Below, piece by piece: positions 1-7,937 of a stretch of 36,461 nucleotides of DNA (within the stretch, counting starts at the first letter, position 1; each line of letters starts with the position of its first letter). Origin of the DNA: a virus. Made by a program: the position numbers and the translations under genes. The notes under the pieces are model-generated. The model was not told where the DNA came from. It saw only the letters and a list, made by a program, of their open reading frames with translations, and did not search any database. The stretch spans positions 1-36,461 of IMG/VR virus record IMGVR_UViG_3300021963_000345; one strand, given 5' to 3'.

Positions 1-1
1 T

Positions 2-259
2 CCAAGCAAAGTCAGCGTACCTGATCGGAACTACTATATTCCTCCTGTACCTGTGGCTCCTCCTGCTCCTAGTAAATCGCTGGGGGAAGACGTAATGGGC
101 TGGGTTGCTGCGTGTTTTTTGATTGCTTTGCTTTTGCCCCTAATGGGCATGTTGTACATGGATATTTTGGAAGCCAAGCGCGAGGTTAAGACGCAGGTGG
201 AGAAGGTAGAAAAACTTAGGCGTAATCTTGAACAGAAAGAACGTGAGGAGAAAAAATGA
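2..259 (+). CDS. Partial membrane protein with C-terminal coiled coil (5' end outside window)
   Basis: The reading frame is open from the first bases of the window, so the true start lies upstream; the GTG at 53 is only an internal in-frame codon. The visible part has a proline-rich stretch, one hydrophobic membrane segment (from about base 95 to 165) and a highly charged Lys/Glu C-terminus that looks like a coiled coil. The stop overlaps the next ATG as ATGA, so the two are probably translationally coupled. It lies directly upstream of lysis genes. I do not recognise the family; a phage membrane accessory or lysis-regulating protein is possible but unproven. Confidence 0.6.
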   Translation, partial: PSKVSVPDRNYYIPPVPVAPPAPSKSLGEDVMGWVAACFLIALLLPLMGMLYMDILEAKREVKTQVEKVEKLRRNLEQKEREEKK

Positions 260-609
260 GTGAAGAAAAAATTCAAGCAATGGAAACTAAAAGCGCTTTA
301 GTTGAGAAAATCACATTTGCTTTGTTGCCTCTTTTATTTTCGTGTGTGGTTTACCTCATGTCAGCGTTGTCCAATCTGTCGCATGAAGTAACTATCCTCA
401 ACAGCAAAATCAGTTTGGTCGTGACCTCTGACAACAAACAAGCCAGCAACACGGGGGCTGAGTTGGCAAGGGAAAAGTTGCGCCAAGACTTGGAAAAAGA
501 AATTCAGCGCAACCGTGACCAGATCGCAGAGAACCGAATGCACATTGCCATCTTGGAAGAAAAAACTACAGTCAACAAACCCATAAAAACCCTGACAGGG
601 AAGGAGTAA
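256..609 (+). CDS. Small membrane protein with coiled coil, lysis region
   Basis: 117 residues. One membrane segment lies at about residues 19-41, followed by a long charged heptad-like region at about 60-105. The start overlaps the previous stop and has a good ribosome site (GAGGAG) a few bases upstream. Its position just before the holin candidate and spanins suggests a lysis-associated or superinfection membrane protein. No catalytic motif is visible. It could equally be a regulatory antiholin-like protein; the sequence alone does not decide. Confidence 0.65.
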   Translation: MSEEKIQAMETKSALVEKITFALLPLLFSCVVYLMSALSNLSHEVTILNSKISLVVTSDNKQASNTGAELAREKLRQDLEKEIQRNRDQIAENRMHIAILEEKTTVNKPIKTLTGKE

Positions 610-612
610 ATT

Positions 613-888
613 ATGTTTGACGTTACAGCCATAAGCCCAGATGACAAAACCGCCAAGCACTTCATTTATTACTTTGCTTGGTTCTGGTCAACGACCTCAG
701 TCATTTACTTTTTTTGCGTGACGTTTGTCCAACTGCCAGAGGGCGGTAGAGACTTTGCCAACATTATTTTGGGCTTCTTGCTGGGTACAGCAGTTGCCAC
801 CATTATTTCGTTCTTCTATGGGTCGAGTAAGTCAAGCAAAGACAAGACTGATGCCATGATGAAAGCCGATGATGTTAAGCCTGTTTAA
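613..888 (+). CDS. Putative holin (two membrane segments)
   Basis: 91 residues with two hydrophobic segments (about 16-39 and 47-70) and a short lysine-rich tail with the pattern FFYGSSKSSKDK. Small size, two membrane spans, charged C-terminus and position immediately before the spanins and endolysin fit a phage holin, which would permeabilise the inner membrane at the timed end of infection. GGAGTAAATT before the ATG is a good ribosome site. The assignment rests on topology and context, not on a diagnostic motif. Confidence 0.6.
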   Translation: MFDVTAISPDDKTAKHFIYYFAWFWSTTSVIYFFCVTFVQLPEGGRDFANIILGFLLGTAVATIISFFYGSSKSSKDKTDAMMKADDVKPV

Positions 889-1342
889 TCCTTGGGTGAT
901 TCTTGGTGTTGTCCTTGCCTTGATTGGCAGTTTTGGTAGCGGGTACTACAAGGGCGAACAAGATGAGTACGAGCGCCAGCAAATTGAGATTGCCGCCTTA
1001 AATGCCAAGGCACGGGAAACAGAACAGCGTATGGGGGAAGTTGCCCAAACATACGCCCAAACTTTAAGGAAAGCCAACGATGTTGCACGCATTAAAGAAA
1101 CTAAGCTTCGCACTGATCTTGCCTCTGGCACTCTCAGCCTGCGGGTTCCTATCAAAACGCCCGTCTGCCCCGTATCAGCCGCCGGAGATACCCCCGCTCC
1201 CAGCGGAGATACAGAAACAAGAGCCGAGCTTGACGGACGAGTTGCTCAAGCTCTTGTCGATCTCACCAGCCGGGGAGACCAAGCCATCCGCAGCCTCAAC
1301 ACCTGCATCGACCAATACCAAAAAGTAAGGAGCATGAAATGA
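869..1342 (+). CDS. Rz: i-spanin, Rz-like inner-membrane lysis protein
   Basis: 157 residues. An N-terminal membrane anchor (about 8-28) is followed by a long charged periplasmic helix, the usual architecture of Rz-type i-spanins. These pair with an outer-membrane lipoprotein to fuse inner and outer membranes in the last step of lysis. The start overlaps the holin candidate by 20 bases, and the stop overlaps the endolysin start as ATGA. The call is strengthened by the lipoprotein gene lying wholly inside this gene in another frame, the classical Rz/Rz1 arrangement. Confidence 0.85.
   Translation: MMLSLFNPWVILGVVLALIGSFGSGYYKGEQDEYERQQIEIAALNAKARETEQRMGEVAQTYAQTLRKANDVARIKETKLRTDLASGTLSLRVPIKTPVCPVSAAGDTPAPSGDTETRAELDGRVAQALVDLTSRGDQAIRSLNTCIDQYQKVRSMK
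1080..1328 (+). CDS. Rz1: o-spanin, Rz1-like lipoprotein nested in Rz
   Basis: 82 residues, encoded in the +1 frame relative to Rz and contained entirely within it. The N-terminus has a short basic region, a hydrophobic stretch and the lipobox LALSAC with Cys21 as the lipidated residue. The mature protein is proline-rich (PYQPPEIPPLP), typical of Rz1-type o-spanins. Two prolonged frames, one with a textbook lipobox, exclude a chance shadow. It should sit in the inner leaflet of the outer membrane and contact the i-spanin. Confidence 0.88.
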   Translation: MLHALKKLSFALILPLALSACGFLSKRPSAPYQPPEIPPLPAEIQKQEPSLTDELLKLLSISPAGETKPSAASTPASTNTKK

Positions 1343-1806
1343 CCCAACTTACAGCCAATTTTTCCCTGTACGAACTGACCAAATCAGAGACTGCCCTGCG
1401 CATGGGCTTTGACAATACCCCCGGTGAGGTCGAGATTGCGTCCTTAAAGCTCTTGGCGGAGAAAATTCTTCAGCCCGTGCGCGATCACTTTGGCAAGGGT
1501 GTAAAGGTGAACTCAGGCTATCGCAGTCCTGAGTCCAATGCAGCGGTGAAAGGGTCTCGTACCTCAGACCATTGCAAGGGCCAAGCAGCCGACATAGAGA
1601 TTCCCGGTGTAGCAAATGCTGACTTAGCACAGTGGATCATGGACAATCTGGACTACACGCAACTCATTCTCGAGTTCTACACTCCGGGTATACCCGATAG
1701 CGGCTGGGTGCACGTATCCTATGACCCGGAGAACCTCAAGAAACAAGAGTTGACCGCCATGAAAGTCGCTGGTAAAACACAATATGTCCCTGGATTGGTA
1801 GCCTGA
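1339..1806 (+). CDS. Endolysin, peptidase M15 family (peptidoglycan peptidase)
   Basis: 155 residues, the usual size of single-domain M15 endolysins. Zinc-peptidase motifs are visible: the SGYRS motif near residue 56, SDHCKGQAADIE (S-x-H-x-x-G-x-A-x-D pattern) near 72-83, and WVHVSY near 124-129 supplying the last His. Such enzymes cleave peptide bonds in the murein stem peptide. There is no signal peptide, so release depends on the holin. AAGGAG precedes the start, which overlaps the Rz stop. Confidence 0.9.
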   Translation: MTQLTANFSLYELTKSETALRMGFDNTPGEVEIASLKLLAEKILQPVRDHFGKGVKVNSGYRSPESNAAVKGSRTSDHCKGQAADIEIPGVANADLAQWIMDNLDYTQLILEFYTPGIPDSGWVHVSYDPENLKKQELTAMKVAGKTQYVPGLVA

Positions 1807-1807
1807 T

Positions 1808-1966
1808 ATGAAAACAAAACCCGTTTGGAATAAACCACGGCCCAAGAGCCTTGGTAAACCCGCCGCTTTGACACCTGCCAAAAAGGCAAAAGCCAAGGCT
1901 GCTGCCAAAAAAGCTGGCCGTCCCTACCCTAATTTGGTGGACAACATGCGGGCAGCCAAGTCATGA
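1808..1966 (+). CDS. Small basic Lys/Ala/Pro-rich protein
   Basis: 52 residues, very rich in Lys and Ala (KKAKAKAAAKKAGRPYP), ending in a short amphipathic segment. The stop overlaps the next start (ATGA at 1963), so it is coupled to the cysteine-rich protein. The composition suggests nucleic-acid binding, or a small virion/assembly factor. I infer a real gene from the tight packing between endolysin and the next gene. Function unknown. Confidence 0.6.
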   Translation: MKTKPVWNKPRPKSLGKPAALTPAKKAKAKAAAKKAGRPYPNLVDNMRAAKS

Positions 1967-2397
1967 AAGTCCAAAAAGCAGCCATTGGCGAAGAGATCAA
2001 AAAATCCTATGCAGGCGGAATGAAGTCCTGTCCCACTTCGACCATGGATGTTTCTTTGAACTTGAAAAACCGCAATCATGCGATCAAAGAGTATGGTTAT
2101 GGGCCCTTGAACCCCGAGGAGCCCTCTACGGAATTTTGGGACAAAAAGGCATCCATGTGGGAAGTGACTCCAGTAGAGGCCAAGAAGTCCCGTTGTGGGA
2201 ACTGCTCGGCGTTTATCGTTACACCTCAAATGGTTGAATGCATGACCAAAGGAATTCAGGGCGACGAACCAGAGGATGAAAGTTACGCCCCGGAAGTGAT
2301 TGCTTCCGGTAAACTAGGATACTGCGAGTTGTTTGATTTCAAATGCGCGGGTTCTCGCACCTGCGATGCATGGATTGTTGGGGGTCCGGTGAAATAA
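1963..2397 (+). CDS. Cysteine-rich conserved phage protein, possible metal or Fe-S site
   Basis: 144 residues. Cysteines cluster as C78-x2-C81, C93, C121, C128 and C134, with W137 and GGP at the end. The spacing is reminiscent of high-potential iron-sulfur proteins (C-x2-C, C, C, then an aromatic residue), but I cannot tell Fe-S from structural zinc. It sits just upstream of the tail protein, so it may be a virion or assembly component. Cys23 is an additional, isolated cysteine. Confidence 0.7.
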   Translation: MKVQKAAIGEEIKKSYAGGMKSCPTSTMDVSLNLKNRNHAIKEYGYGPLNPEEPSTEFWDKKASMWEVTPVEAKKSRCGNCSAFIVTPQMVECMTKGIQGDEPEDESYAPEVIASGKLGYCELFDFKCAGSRTCDAWIVGGPVK

Positions 2398-2399
2398 TC

Positions 2400-4253
2400 A
2401 TGGCACTTGCACGAATAGTTCTCAAACCTGGTGTAGACAAACAAAACACTGAATATGGCGCTGAAGGCGGCTGGATTGATTCGGACTACGTGCGCTTTCG
2501 CTATGGTCTGCCCGAGAAGGTAGGTGGTTGGACCCAGTTCAATGACACCGCTGCCTATTTAGTGGGCGTGGTCAGCGAGATTTACACCTGGAATGGCCTA
2601 GATGGCGCGCCCTACATGATTGTGGGCACCAATAGGAAACTGTATGCCTTGTACGGCGCTTTGTGGGGAGACATCACCCCTATTCGTAGAACAGCCGTTG
2701 GAGTTACCTTTGACACGATCAATCTCTCTACCACTGTCACAGTAAATGACACTGCGCATGGTTGTATTACCGGGGACTTTGTTACGTTCTCCACCGTCAC
2801 AGGAAACCCTGGAGGCATTTCTAACGCAAGTCTGACTGGTGAATTTGAGATTCAATTCATCACAAATGCCAATGAATACACCATCATTTCCCCTGCTGCT
2901 GCCACGTCAACCGTTAACGCCGCAGGCACTGCAAATGCTGCATATCAGATAAACGTAGGAACCGCTGTAAGTACAGCGGACTATGGATGGGGCGTTGGCA
3001 CGTGGGGCGCGAGCACCTGGGGAACACCAAGGCCCGCGTCTACTTCCGTGGCCCTTGATTCGCGGGTATGGCAATTTGATAGTTTTGGCGAAGACGTTGT
3101 ATGCCAGCTTGTGGATGGCGGCATTTATTTGTTTGACACCAGTGCCGGTATTACAACCCGAGCAACGGCCATTGCTGGTGCGCCCACGAAGAGCACTTAC
3201 GCAGTGGTGTCCACCCCGGACCGGCACTTGGTGTGCTTTGGCACGGAGTCCACGATTGGCACACCATCAACACAAGACCCGATGTTTGTGCGGTTCTCCA
3301 ATCAGGAGGACATCAACAGTTTTGTTGAGAGTGCGACGAACACGGCCGGCGGACAACGGCTCACCGACGGCAACCACATCGTCTCTGCCGAACGGTCCAG
3401 AGGACAGATTCTCATTTGGACAGATACCGCTTTGCATGGCATGCAGTACATCGGGCCACCCTATACCTTTGGCTTCCAGCAACTGGGTTCAAACTGTGGC
3501 CTGATCGGTCCCCATGCCTCTGCTGACGTAAATGGCGTGGCCTTTTGGATGGGCAAGGACGCGTTCTTCATGTTCGACGGAACAGTGAAGAAGCTTGCCT
3601 GTACGGTGCAAGACTACGTGTTTAAAGACATCAATGTTGTCCAAAACTCCAAGGTAAATATCGGAGTTAACACGCAATTCAATGAAGTAACCTGGTGGTA
3701 TTGCTCATTCACCTCTGACTATATTGATAGGTTTGTCACGTTCAACTATCTAGAGAATGTCTGGTCAATTGGCACCATGGCTCGTACTGCATGGACAGAT
3801 TTGGGGACCTACGCCAAGCCAACTGCTGCTGAGTATTTCCCAAATAGCACTGAGACAACCATCACCACAATCAACGGACTCACAGCAGGCCGCTCACTGA
3901 TATACAACCAAGAAGACGGTAAGAATGGCAATGGAAGTGCAATCACTGCTTATGTGAAGTCTGGCTACTTTGACATTGGAGACGGTGACCAAATGCTCTT
4001 CATGAAGCGTTTCATCCCTGACTTCAAGAACCAAGAGGGCAACTTGACAGTGCATTTACTGTTGCGCCCCTATCCACAGGCCACAGCCAGCCCGAGCTCT
4101 TTGGACCCATATGTCATTACCCCAAACACCCAGAAGGTAGACACTCGCGCGCGTGGAAGGCAGATCAGTTTGCGTGTTGAGAGCACTGCGATAGACACTA
4201 ACTGGCGCTTTGGAACGTTACGTGTTGACATCCAGCCTGATGGATTGAGATGA
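2400..4253 (+). CDS. Tail / DNA-stabilisation structural protein
   Basis: 617 residues from ATG 2400; an upstream in-frame ATG at 2343 lies inside the previous gene and is unlikely. The N-terminus (GGWIDSDYVRFRYGLPEKVGGW) starts a long beta-rich protein with many Trp/Gly repeats, as in propeller-like podovirus tail or packaged-DNA stabilisation proteins (P22 gp10-like group). It probably forms part of the tail hub or head-tail junction. The end overlaps the next start (ATGA). Structural role is likely; the exact position in the tail is inferred. Confidence 0.7.
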   Translation: MALARIVLKPGVDKQNTEYGAEGGWIDSDYVRFRYGLPEKVGGWTQFNDTAAYLVGVVSEIYTWNGLDGAPYMIVGTNRKLYALYGALWGDITPIRRTAVGVTFDTINLSTTVTVNDTAHGCITGDFVTFSTVTGNPGGISNASLTGEFEIQFITNANEYTIISPAAATSTVNAAGTANAAYQINVGTAVSTADYGWGVGTWGASTWGTPRPASTSVALDSRVWQFDSFGEDVVCQLVDGGIYLFDTSAGITTRATAIAGAPTKSTYAVVSTPDRHLVCFGTESTIGTPSTQDPMFVRFSNQEDINSFVESATNTAGGQRLTDGNHIVSAERSRGQILIWTDTALHGMQYIGPPYTFGFQQLGSNCGLIGPHASADVNGVAFWMGKDAFFMFDGTVKKLACTVQDYVFKDINVVQNSKVNIGVNTQFNEVTWWYCSFTSDYIDRFVTFNYLENVWSIGTMARTAWTDLGTYAKPTAAEYFPNSTETTITTINGLTAGRSLIYNQEDGKNGNGSAITAYVKSGYFDIGDGDQMLFMKRFIPDFKNQEGNLTVHLLLRPYPQATASPSSLDPYVITPNTQKVDTRARGRQISLRVESTAIDTNWRFGTLRVDIQPDGLR

Positions 4254-4915
4254 GCAAGATTACCAACGTTCGTCTGCCGAATGCATCAGCCACCTTTGAT
4301 CCATCGCAGTTCAACCAGCTTGTTCGTTCGCTTGAGCAGATTATTCTTCAACTCAACAATACCTATACGCCTACTACAAGCGACAACTTTAACCAAGCGG
4401 TTTCGTTTTACGAAGGCGGGGGCAGTAACCTGGCAGTCAGCGTTGGGCAAAGCGCCTTACTTCCCCATGGGGCGTTTCACGACACCACTACACAAACCGC
4501 AGCCGTAATCAACACTGCTTATGCGGTTACGCTTAACACGACAGACCATGCTTATGCTGTTTACATAGGAACTCCGACATCAAGGGTCTATGTTGATGTG
4601 GCGGGTGTCTATAACTTTGAATTCTCAATGCAGCTTGATAAGACAGCAGGCGCTACTGGTATTATTTTTGTATGGGCACGCGTTAACGGAACAGACGTCC
4701 CTGCCAGCGCCACGCGTTTAGCAATCCAAGGCACGGCGGCAGAGGTTGTTCCAGCTTGGAACTTTTTGCTCGACCTTAACGGAGGGGATTACTTTGAGTT
4801 AATGTGGGCGGCAGACGATACTCGCATTCATATTCAAGCAGAAGCGGCCACGGCGTTTTGTCCCTCCATTCCATCCGTCATTTTGACTGTTACTTATGAA
4901 TCGGCACTGGGGTAA
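4250..4915 (+). CDS. Virion protein with C1q/TNF-like jelly-roll C-terminus
   Basis: 221 residues. Residues 1-60 are a Gln/Asn-rich helical or attachment part. Residues about 75-221 alternate beta strands with the pattern GVYNFEFSMQLDK, IIFVWARVNG and GDYFELMWAADD, which resembles C1q/TNF-like jelly rolls on phage tail or decoration proteins. Such domains commonly trimerise and can bind receptors. The start overlaps the tail gene. Fold is inferred from the strand pattern; the ligand is unknown. Confidence 0.65.
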   Translation: MSKITNVRLPNASATFDPSQFNQLVRSLEQIILQLNNTYTPTTSDNFNQAVSFYEGGGSNLAVSVGQSALLPHGAFHDTTTQTAAVINTAYAVTLNTTDHAYAVYIGTPTSRVYVDVAGVYNFEFSMQLDKTAGATGIIFVWARVNGTDVPASATRLAIQGTAAEVVPAWNFLLDLNGGDYFELMWAADDTRIHIQAEAATAFCPSIPSVILTVTYESALG

Positions 4916-4917
4916 AC

Positions 4918-5250
4918 ATGGCCAATAAATATTTTAGAAAAGCACTGATACCAAGCGCGGCAACCGAGACGTTGATATATGCTGTTCCTACGGGGAATAT
5001 GACGATTGCAAAGTCGCTACGAGTGACCAATGCCAACGCCGCACGGGCCACGATTACTGTTTCTCAGTATGACGATGGAGCAGGCGCGGAGCATTTTCTG
5101 CTCAAGGGCTACATCCTGGCCCCCAATGCGACCATTGATGTATTCAATGGCGTACCGCTGGTTTTGGACGATTTGGACGAGCTCCGGGTGGAATCTAGCG
5201 TTGCAACCGTGCATTTCTATCTGTCCTATCTAGAGATAGACAGGAACTGA
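4918..5250 (+). CDS. Small beta-rich virion protein
   Basis: 110 residues, dominated by short beta strands (ITVSQYDDG, HFLLKGYIL, HFYLSYLEI) with no membrane segment. Its place between a jelly-roll protein and the large ejection proteins suggests a tail or collar accessory. Ribosome site is GGGG upstream of ATG 4918. Function not recognised. Confidence 0.6.
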   Translation: MANKYFRKALIPSAATETLIYAVPTGNMTIAKSLRVTNANAARATITVSQYDDGAGAEHFLLKGYILAPNATIDVFNGVPLVLDDLDELRVESSVATVHFYLSYLEIDRN

Positions 5251-5254
5251 TGAA

Positions 5255-5335
5255 ATGCGACATAATTACAGCCATATTCGCGTCCTTTCCCGACGCGCGG
5301 CCCATGAGGCCTTTGGCATCAACTGGAAAGGATAA
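5255..5335 (+). CDS. Possible 26-residue basic peptide
   Basis: A very short frame (start MRHNYSHIRVLSRR) fills the gap between two structural genes. It ends three bases before the next start and has AGGA about nine bases upstream. A competing frame starting at 5250 would run into the next gene and is less tidy. The peptide is Arg/His-rich. Existence is supported only by spacing and ribosome site, so treat as tentative. Confidence 0.35.
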   Translation: MRHNYSHIRVLSRRAAHEAFGINWKG

Positions 5336-5337
5336 TC

Positions 5338-7935
5338 ATGGCGAATGAAGGCATCATGGCGGCTCCCATGCCCATGCAAAAGAAACAACAGCAGCCCCCA
5401 CAGGGCTACGTCTCAAGCTTAGACGCGTACAACGCGGCATCTTCTGCTATGCAGGAGACCAACCCGCAGGCCTTTGGCGAATACAAGACTGCCATTGGCT
5501 CTAAGCTCTCGCAACTTAATCTCAAGCCCAGCGAGATAGAGGCCTTTGTCACGCTGCTTGAGTACATGATGCAGTACCCAGACCAGTACAAGGAAATCAT
5601 CCGTGCTGGTATTGAAGCGGGTGCGATCGAGGAAGGTGACTTCCCTGCCGAGTTTGATCAATCATTTGTTTCCACCCTATTGGCGGCGTTGAACGAACAA
5701 CGCATTCAACAGGCACAGAATGTCTCTCCAGAGGCCATGGGCCCCGGGCCACAAGAACCCATGGCAATGAACAGCGGCGGCCTGGCAGATGCTGCCAAGG
5801 CACTGCAAGCCAAAGGCCGTGGACGAGACACCATGCTTGCCCATATCACACCACAAGAAGCCGAAATGCTGCGCAAAGCTGGTGGCCTTGGCACACGTAA
5901 CCCATATACAGGACTGCCAGAGTACGGATTCTTTAGCGACGCATGGAAAGCGGTCACTGCGCCTGTAAAAGCAGTTGTAAACGTTGTAAAAGATGTTGCC
6001 AGCAGCCCTATTGGGCGAATTGCTTTGACAATTGGCGCGACCATGGCTCTGGGTCCAATTGCAGCGGGATTTGGTATTGGCACCGCCGGCACGGCAGCAA
6101 TTGTTGGTGGCGGCATGGCCGCATTAACTGGTGGAAACCTACAAGACGTGCTCAAGGGTGCGGCTATGGGCTACATCGGTGGAACAGTCGCTCCATACGC
6201 CAGTCAGTACCTGCCTGGTGCGGCCGGTAGCGTGCTTAATCAAGGCCTCACAGGTGCGGCGTTGGGCACGGGCTTTGGTCTTGCGACCGGCATGTCTGCA
6301 AAAGACGCACTGAAAGCAGGCGCAGTTGGTGGCCTGACTGGAGCAGGCGTGGCCTATGGCCAACAGCAGGGTTACTTACCGGGCGGCCAGGCTGCCGGAT
6401 CACGGACCACGGCTTCTACCGATGCAGCAGCAAATGGATCAAACCTGTCTCTTGCCCCAATTGAAGGCACAGGCACTGTTGGCACTGCCACAGAGAATTT
6501 AACACCTGTCATGCGCCAAGATGCTTTGACTGGACAGCAGTTCTCTATTGGCATGGACGGGAAAGAATATCTTGTCTACAAAGATGCGGCTGGAAACAAT
6601 CAGTATGTCCGTGCTGATGCAGTAAACCCATCACAGCCAATGGCTCCACGTGTGGCACCAAGTAATCTTTCTGTGGCAGACAAGTACTCTCCCTATTACA
6701 CAGGAGAACCTGCTGCGCCTGCGGACAACTTCTTGATCTCACAGGCACAAGCTAATCAAGTAGCTAGTGCGCCGGGATACACCCCAGAGTTGTCTGCGCA
6801 GTCACAGTACTTGATGAAGACTCCCCCTGACTATTCTTTAAATACCAGTCCTGATTACTTACAGGCCCGGGCAATGTCTCCAGGGGCCGGATCAGGCCTA
6901 CAGCCTTCACAACCCGTATCTCTGTCGGGAGGATTCAACGCACCTCCCGGAGGCGTAGGCCTGTTGAGTGCTGGCGCAGGCAACGCACCGGGCTTAATTA
7001 TTCCCCAAGGGGCTGGATATGCTCCTGGTTCGGATTTTGTGCCCACAGAAACCGGTACTGCAATGCAACTGGGAGATGCTGTAGGCAGCCGACAAGTCGG
7101 GGAGAACTCTTTTGTAGCGGGCGCTAAGGGCTTGTACAACAAGGTAGCGGATACAGTGGTTGGTGGATACGATGAATATTTTTCTCCAAACCGCCCCAGC
7201 ATGCAGCAAGGTGAGCAGAATGCGCTCTTGAAGGCAGACCAGGCCGTAGCAGATTACCAAGCAAATTCTCCCAGACCTACTCAGGCCGGAGCAGAGGCTG
7301 CATGGAAAGCTGCATACGATAGCAATTCTCCAGGCTTCTTCAGCAAATATGCTCCTATAGCCGGAGCCACATTGGGTGCAACGTATTTGGCCGGTGGTTT
7401 TGATAAGCCCACTACCCCTGGAGATAACACGCCTGTATACGATCCTGCTTACACAGGAACAAACTACATGACGGATAACCCTCAGTTGTTCTCTGGTAGC
7501 TTGTACAACTATCAGTCCCAAGGCGCAGGATCATACGACCCCACTCGTGCAACCACATATGCAGGTGGACAAGGGGCTGCTGCTCCAGGTGTTGTTGCTC
7601 CTACTGGAATCATGCAGGCGCAGTACTCTCCTGAGTATGGTCGTCGTCGCATGCAGCAATCAGTCCAGCGGTATTACTCTCCATTTATTGGCACAGCAGA
7701 ACCAGTAATGGCGGCCAAGGGTGGATCAATCAGAGAGTTCCCTCGTAAGTCAGGTCCGATCAACGGACCAGGAACAGGCACTTCAGATGATATTCCTGCT
7801 ATGTTGTCAGACGGTGAGTTTGTATTTACCGCCAGGGCCGTGCGCAATGCAGGGGGCGGAAGCCGCCGTAAAGGTGCTGCACGGATGTACAAACTTATGA
7901 AATCGCTTGAAAAAGGCGGAATGGTGAAAGGCTGA
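5338..7935 (+). CDS. Large virion protein, putative DNA-ejection protein
   Basis: 865 residues. The N-terminal ~110 residues are helical. A motif around 164-200 (TMLAHITPQEAEML, GTRNPYTGLPEYGF) recurs in phage internal virion proteins. Residues ~205-345 are Gly/Ala-rich and hydrophobic with GxxxG-like repeats, suited to insertion into a membrane. The C-terminus carries GTGTSDDIPAMLSDGEFVF followed by a basic Lys/Arg tail. First of four consecutive large virion proteins. An ejection role (forming the DNA channel through the cell envelope) is inferred from composition and order. Confidence 0.65.
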   Translation: MANEGIMAAPMPMQKKQQQPPQGYVSSLDAYNAASSAMQETNPQAFGEYKTAIGSKLSQLNLKPSEIEAFVTLLEYMMQYPDQYKEIIRAGIEAGAIEEGDFPAEFDQSFVSTLLAALNEQRIQQAQNVSPEAMGPGPQEPMAMNSGGLADAAKALQAKGRGRDTMLAHITPQEAEMLRKAGGLGTRNPYTGLPEYGFFSDAWKAVTAPVKAVVNVVKDVASSPIGRIALTIGATMALGPIAAGFGIGTAGTAAIVGGGMAALTGGNLQDVLKGAAMGYIGGTVAPYASQYLPGAAGSVLNQGLTGAALGTGFGLATGMSAKDALKAGAVGGLTGAGVAYGQQQGYLPGGQAAGSRTTASTDAAANGSNLSLAPIEGTGTVGTATENLTPVMRQDALTGQQFSIGMDGKEYLVYKDAAGNNQYVRADAVNPSQPMAPRVAPSNLSVADKYSPYYTGEPAAPADNFLISQAQANQVASAPGYTPELSAQSQYLMKTPPDYSLNTSPDYLQARAMSPGAGSGLQPSQPVSLSGGFNAPPGGVGLLSAGAGNAPGLIIPQGAGYAPGSDFVPTETGTAMQLGDAVGSRQVGENSFVAGAKGLYNKVADTVVGGYDEYFSPNRPSMQQGEQNALLKADQAVADYQANSPRPTQAGAEAAWKAAYDSNSPGFFSKYAPIAGATLGATYLAGGFDKPTTPGDNTPVYDPAYTGTNYMTDNPQLFSGSLYNYQSQGAGSYDPTRATTYAGGQGAAAPGVVAPTGIMQAQYSPEYGRRRMQQSVQRYYSPFIGTAEPVMAAKGGSIREFPRKSGPINGPGTGTSDDIPAMLSDGEFVFTARAVRNAGGGSRRKGAARMYKLMKSLEKGGMVKG

Positions 7936-7937
7936 TC

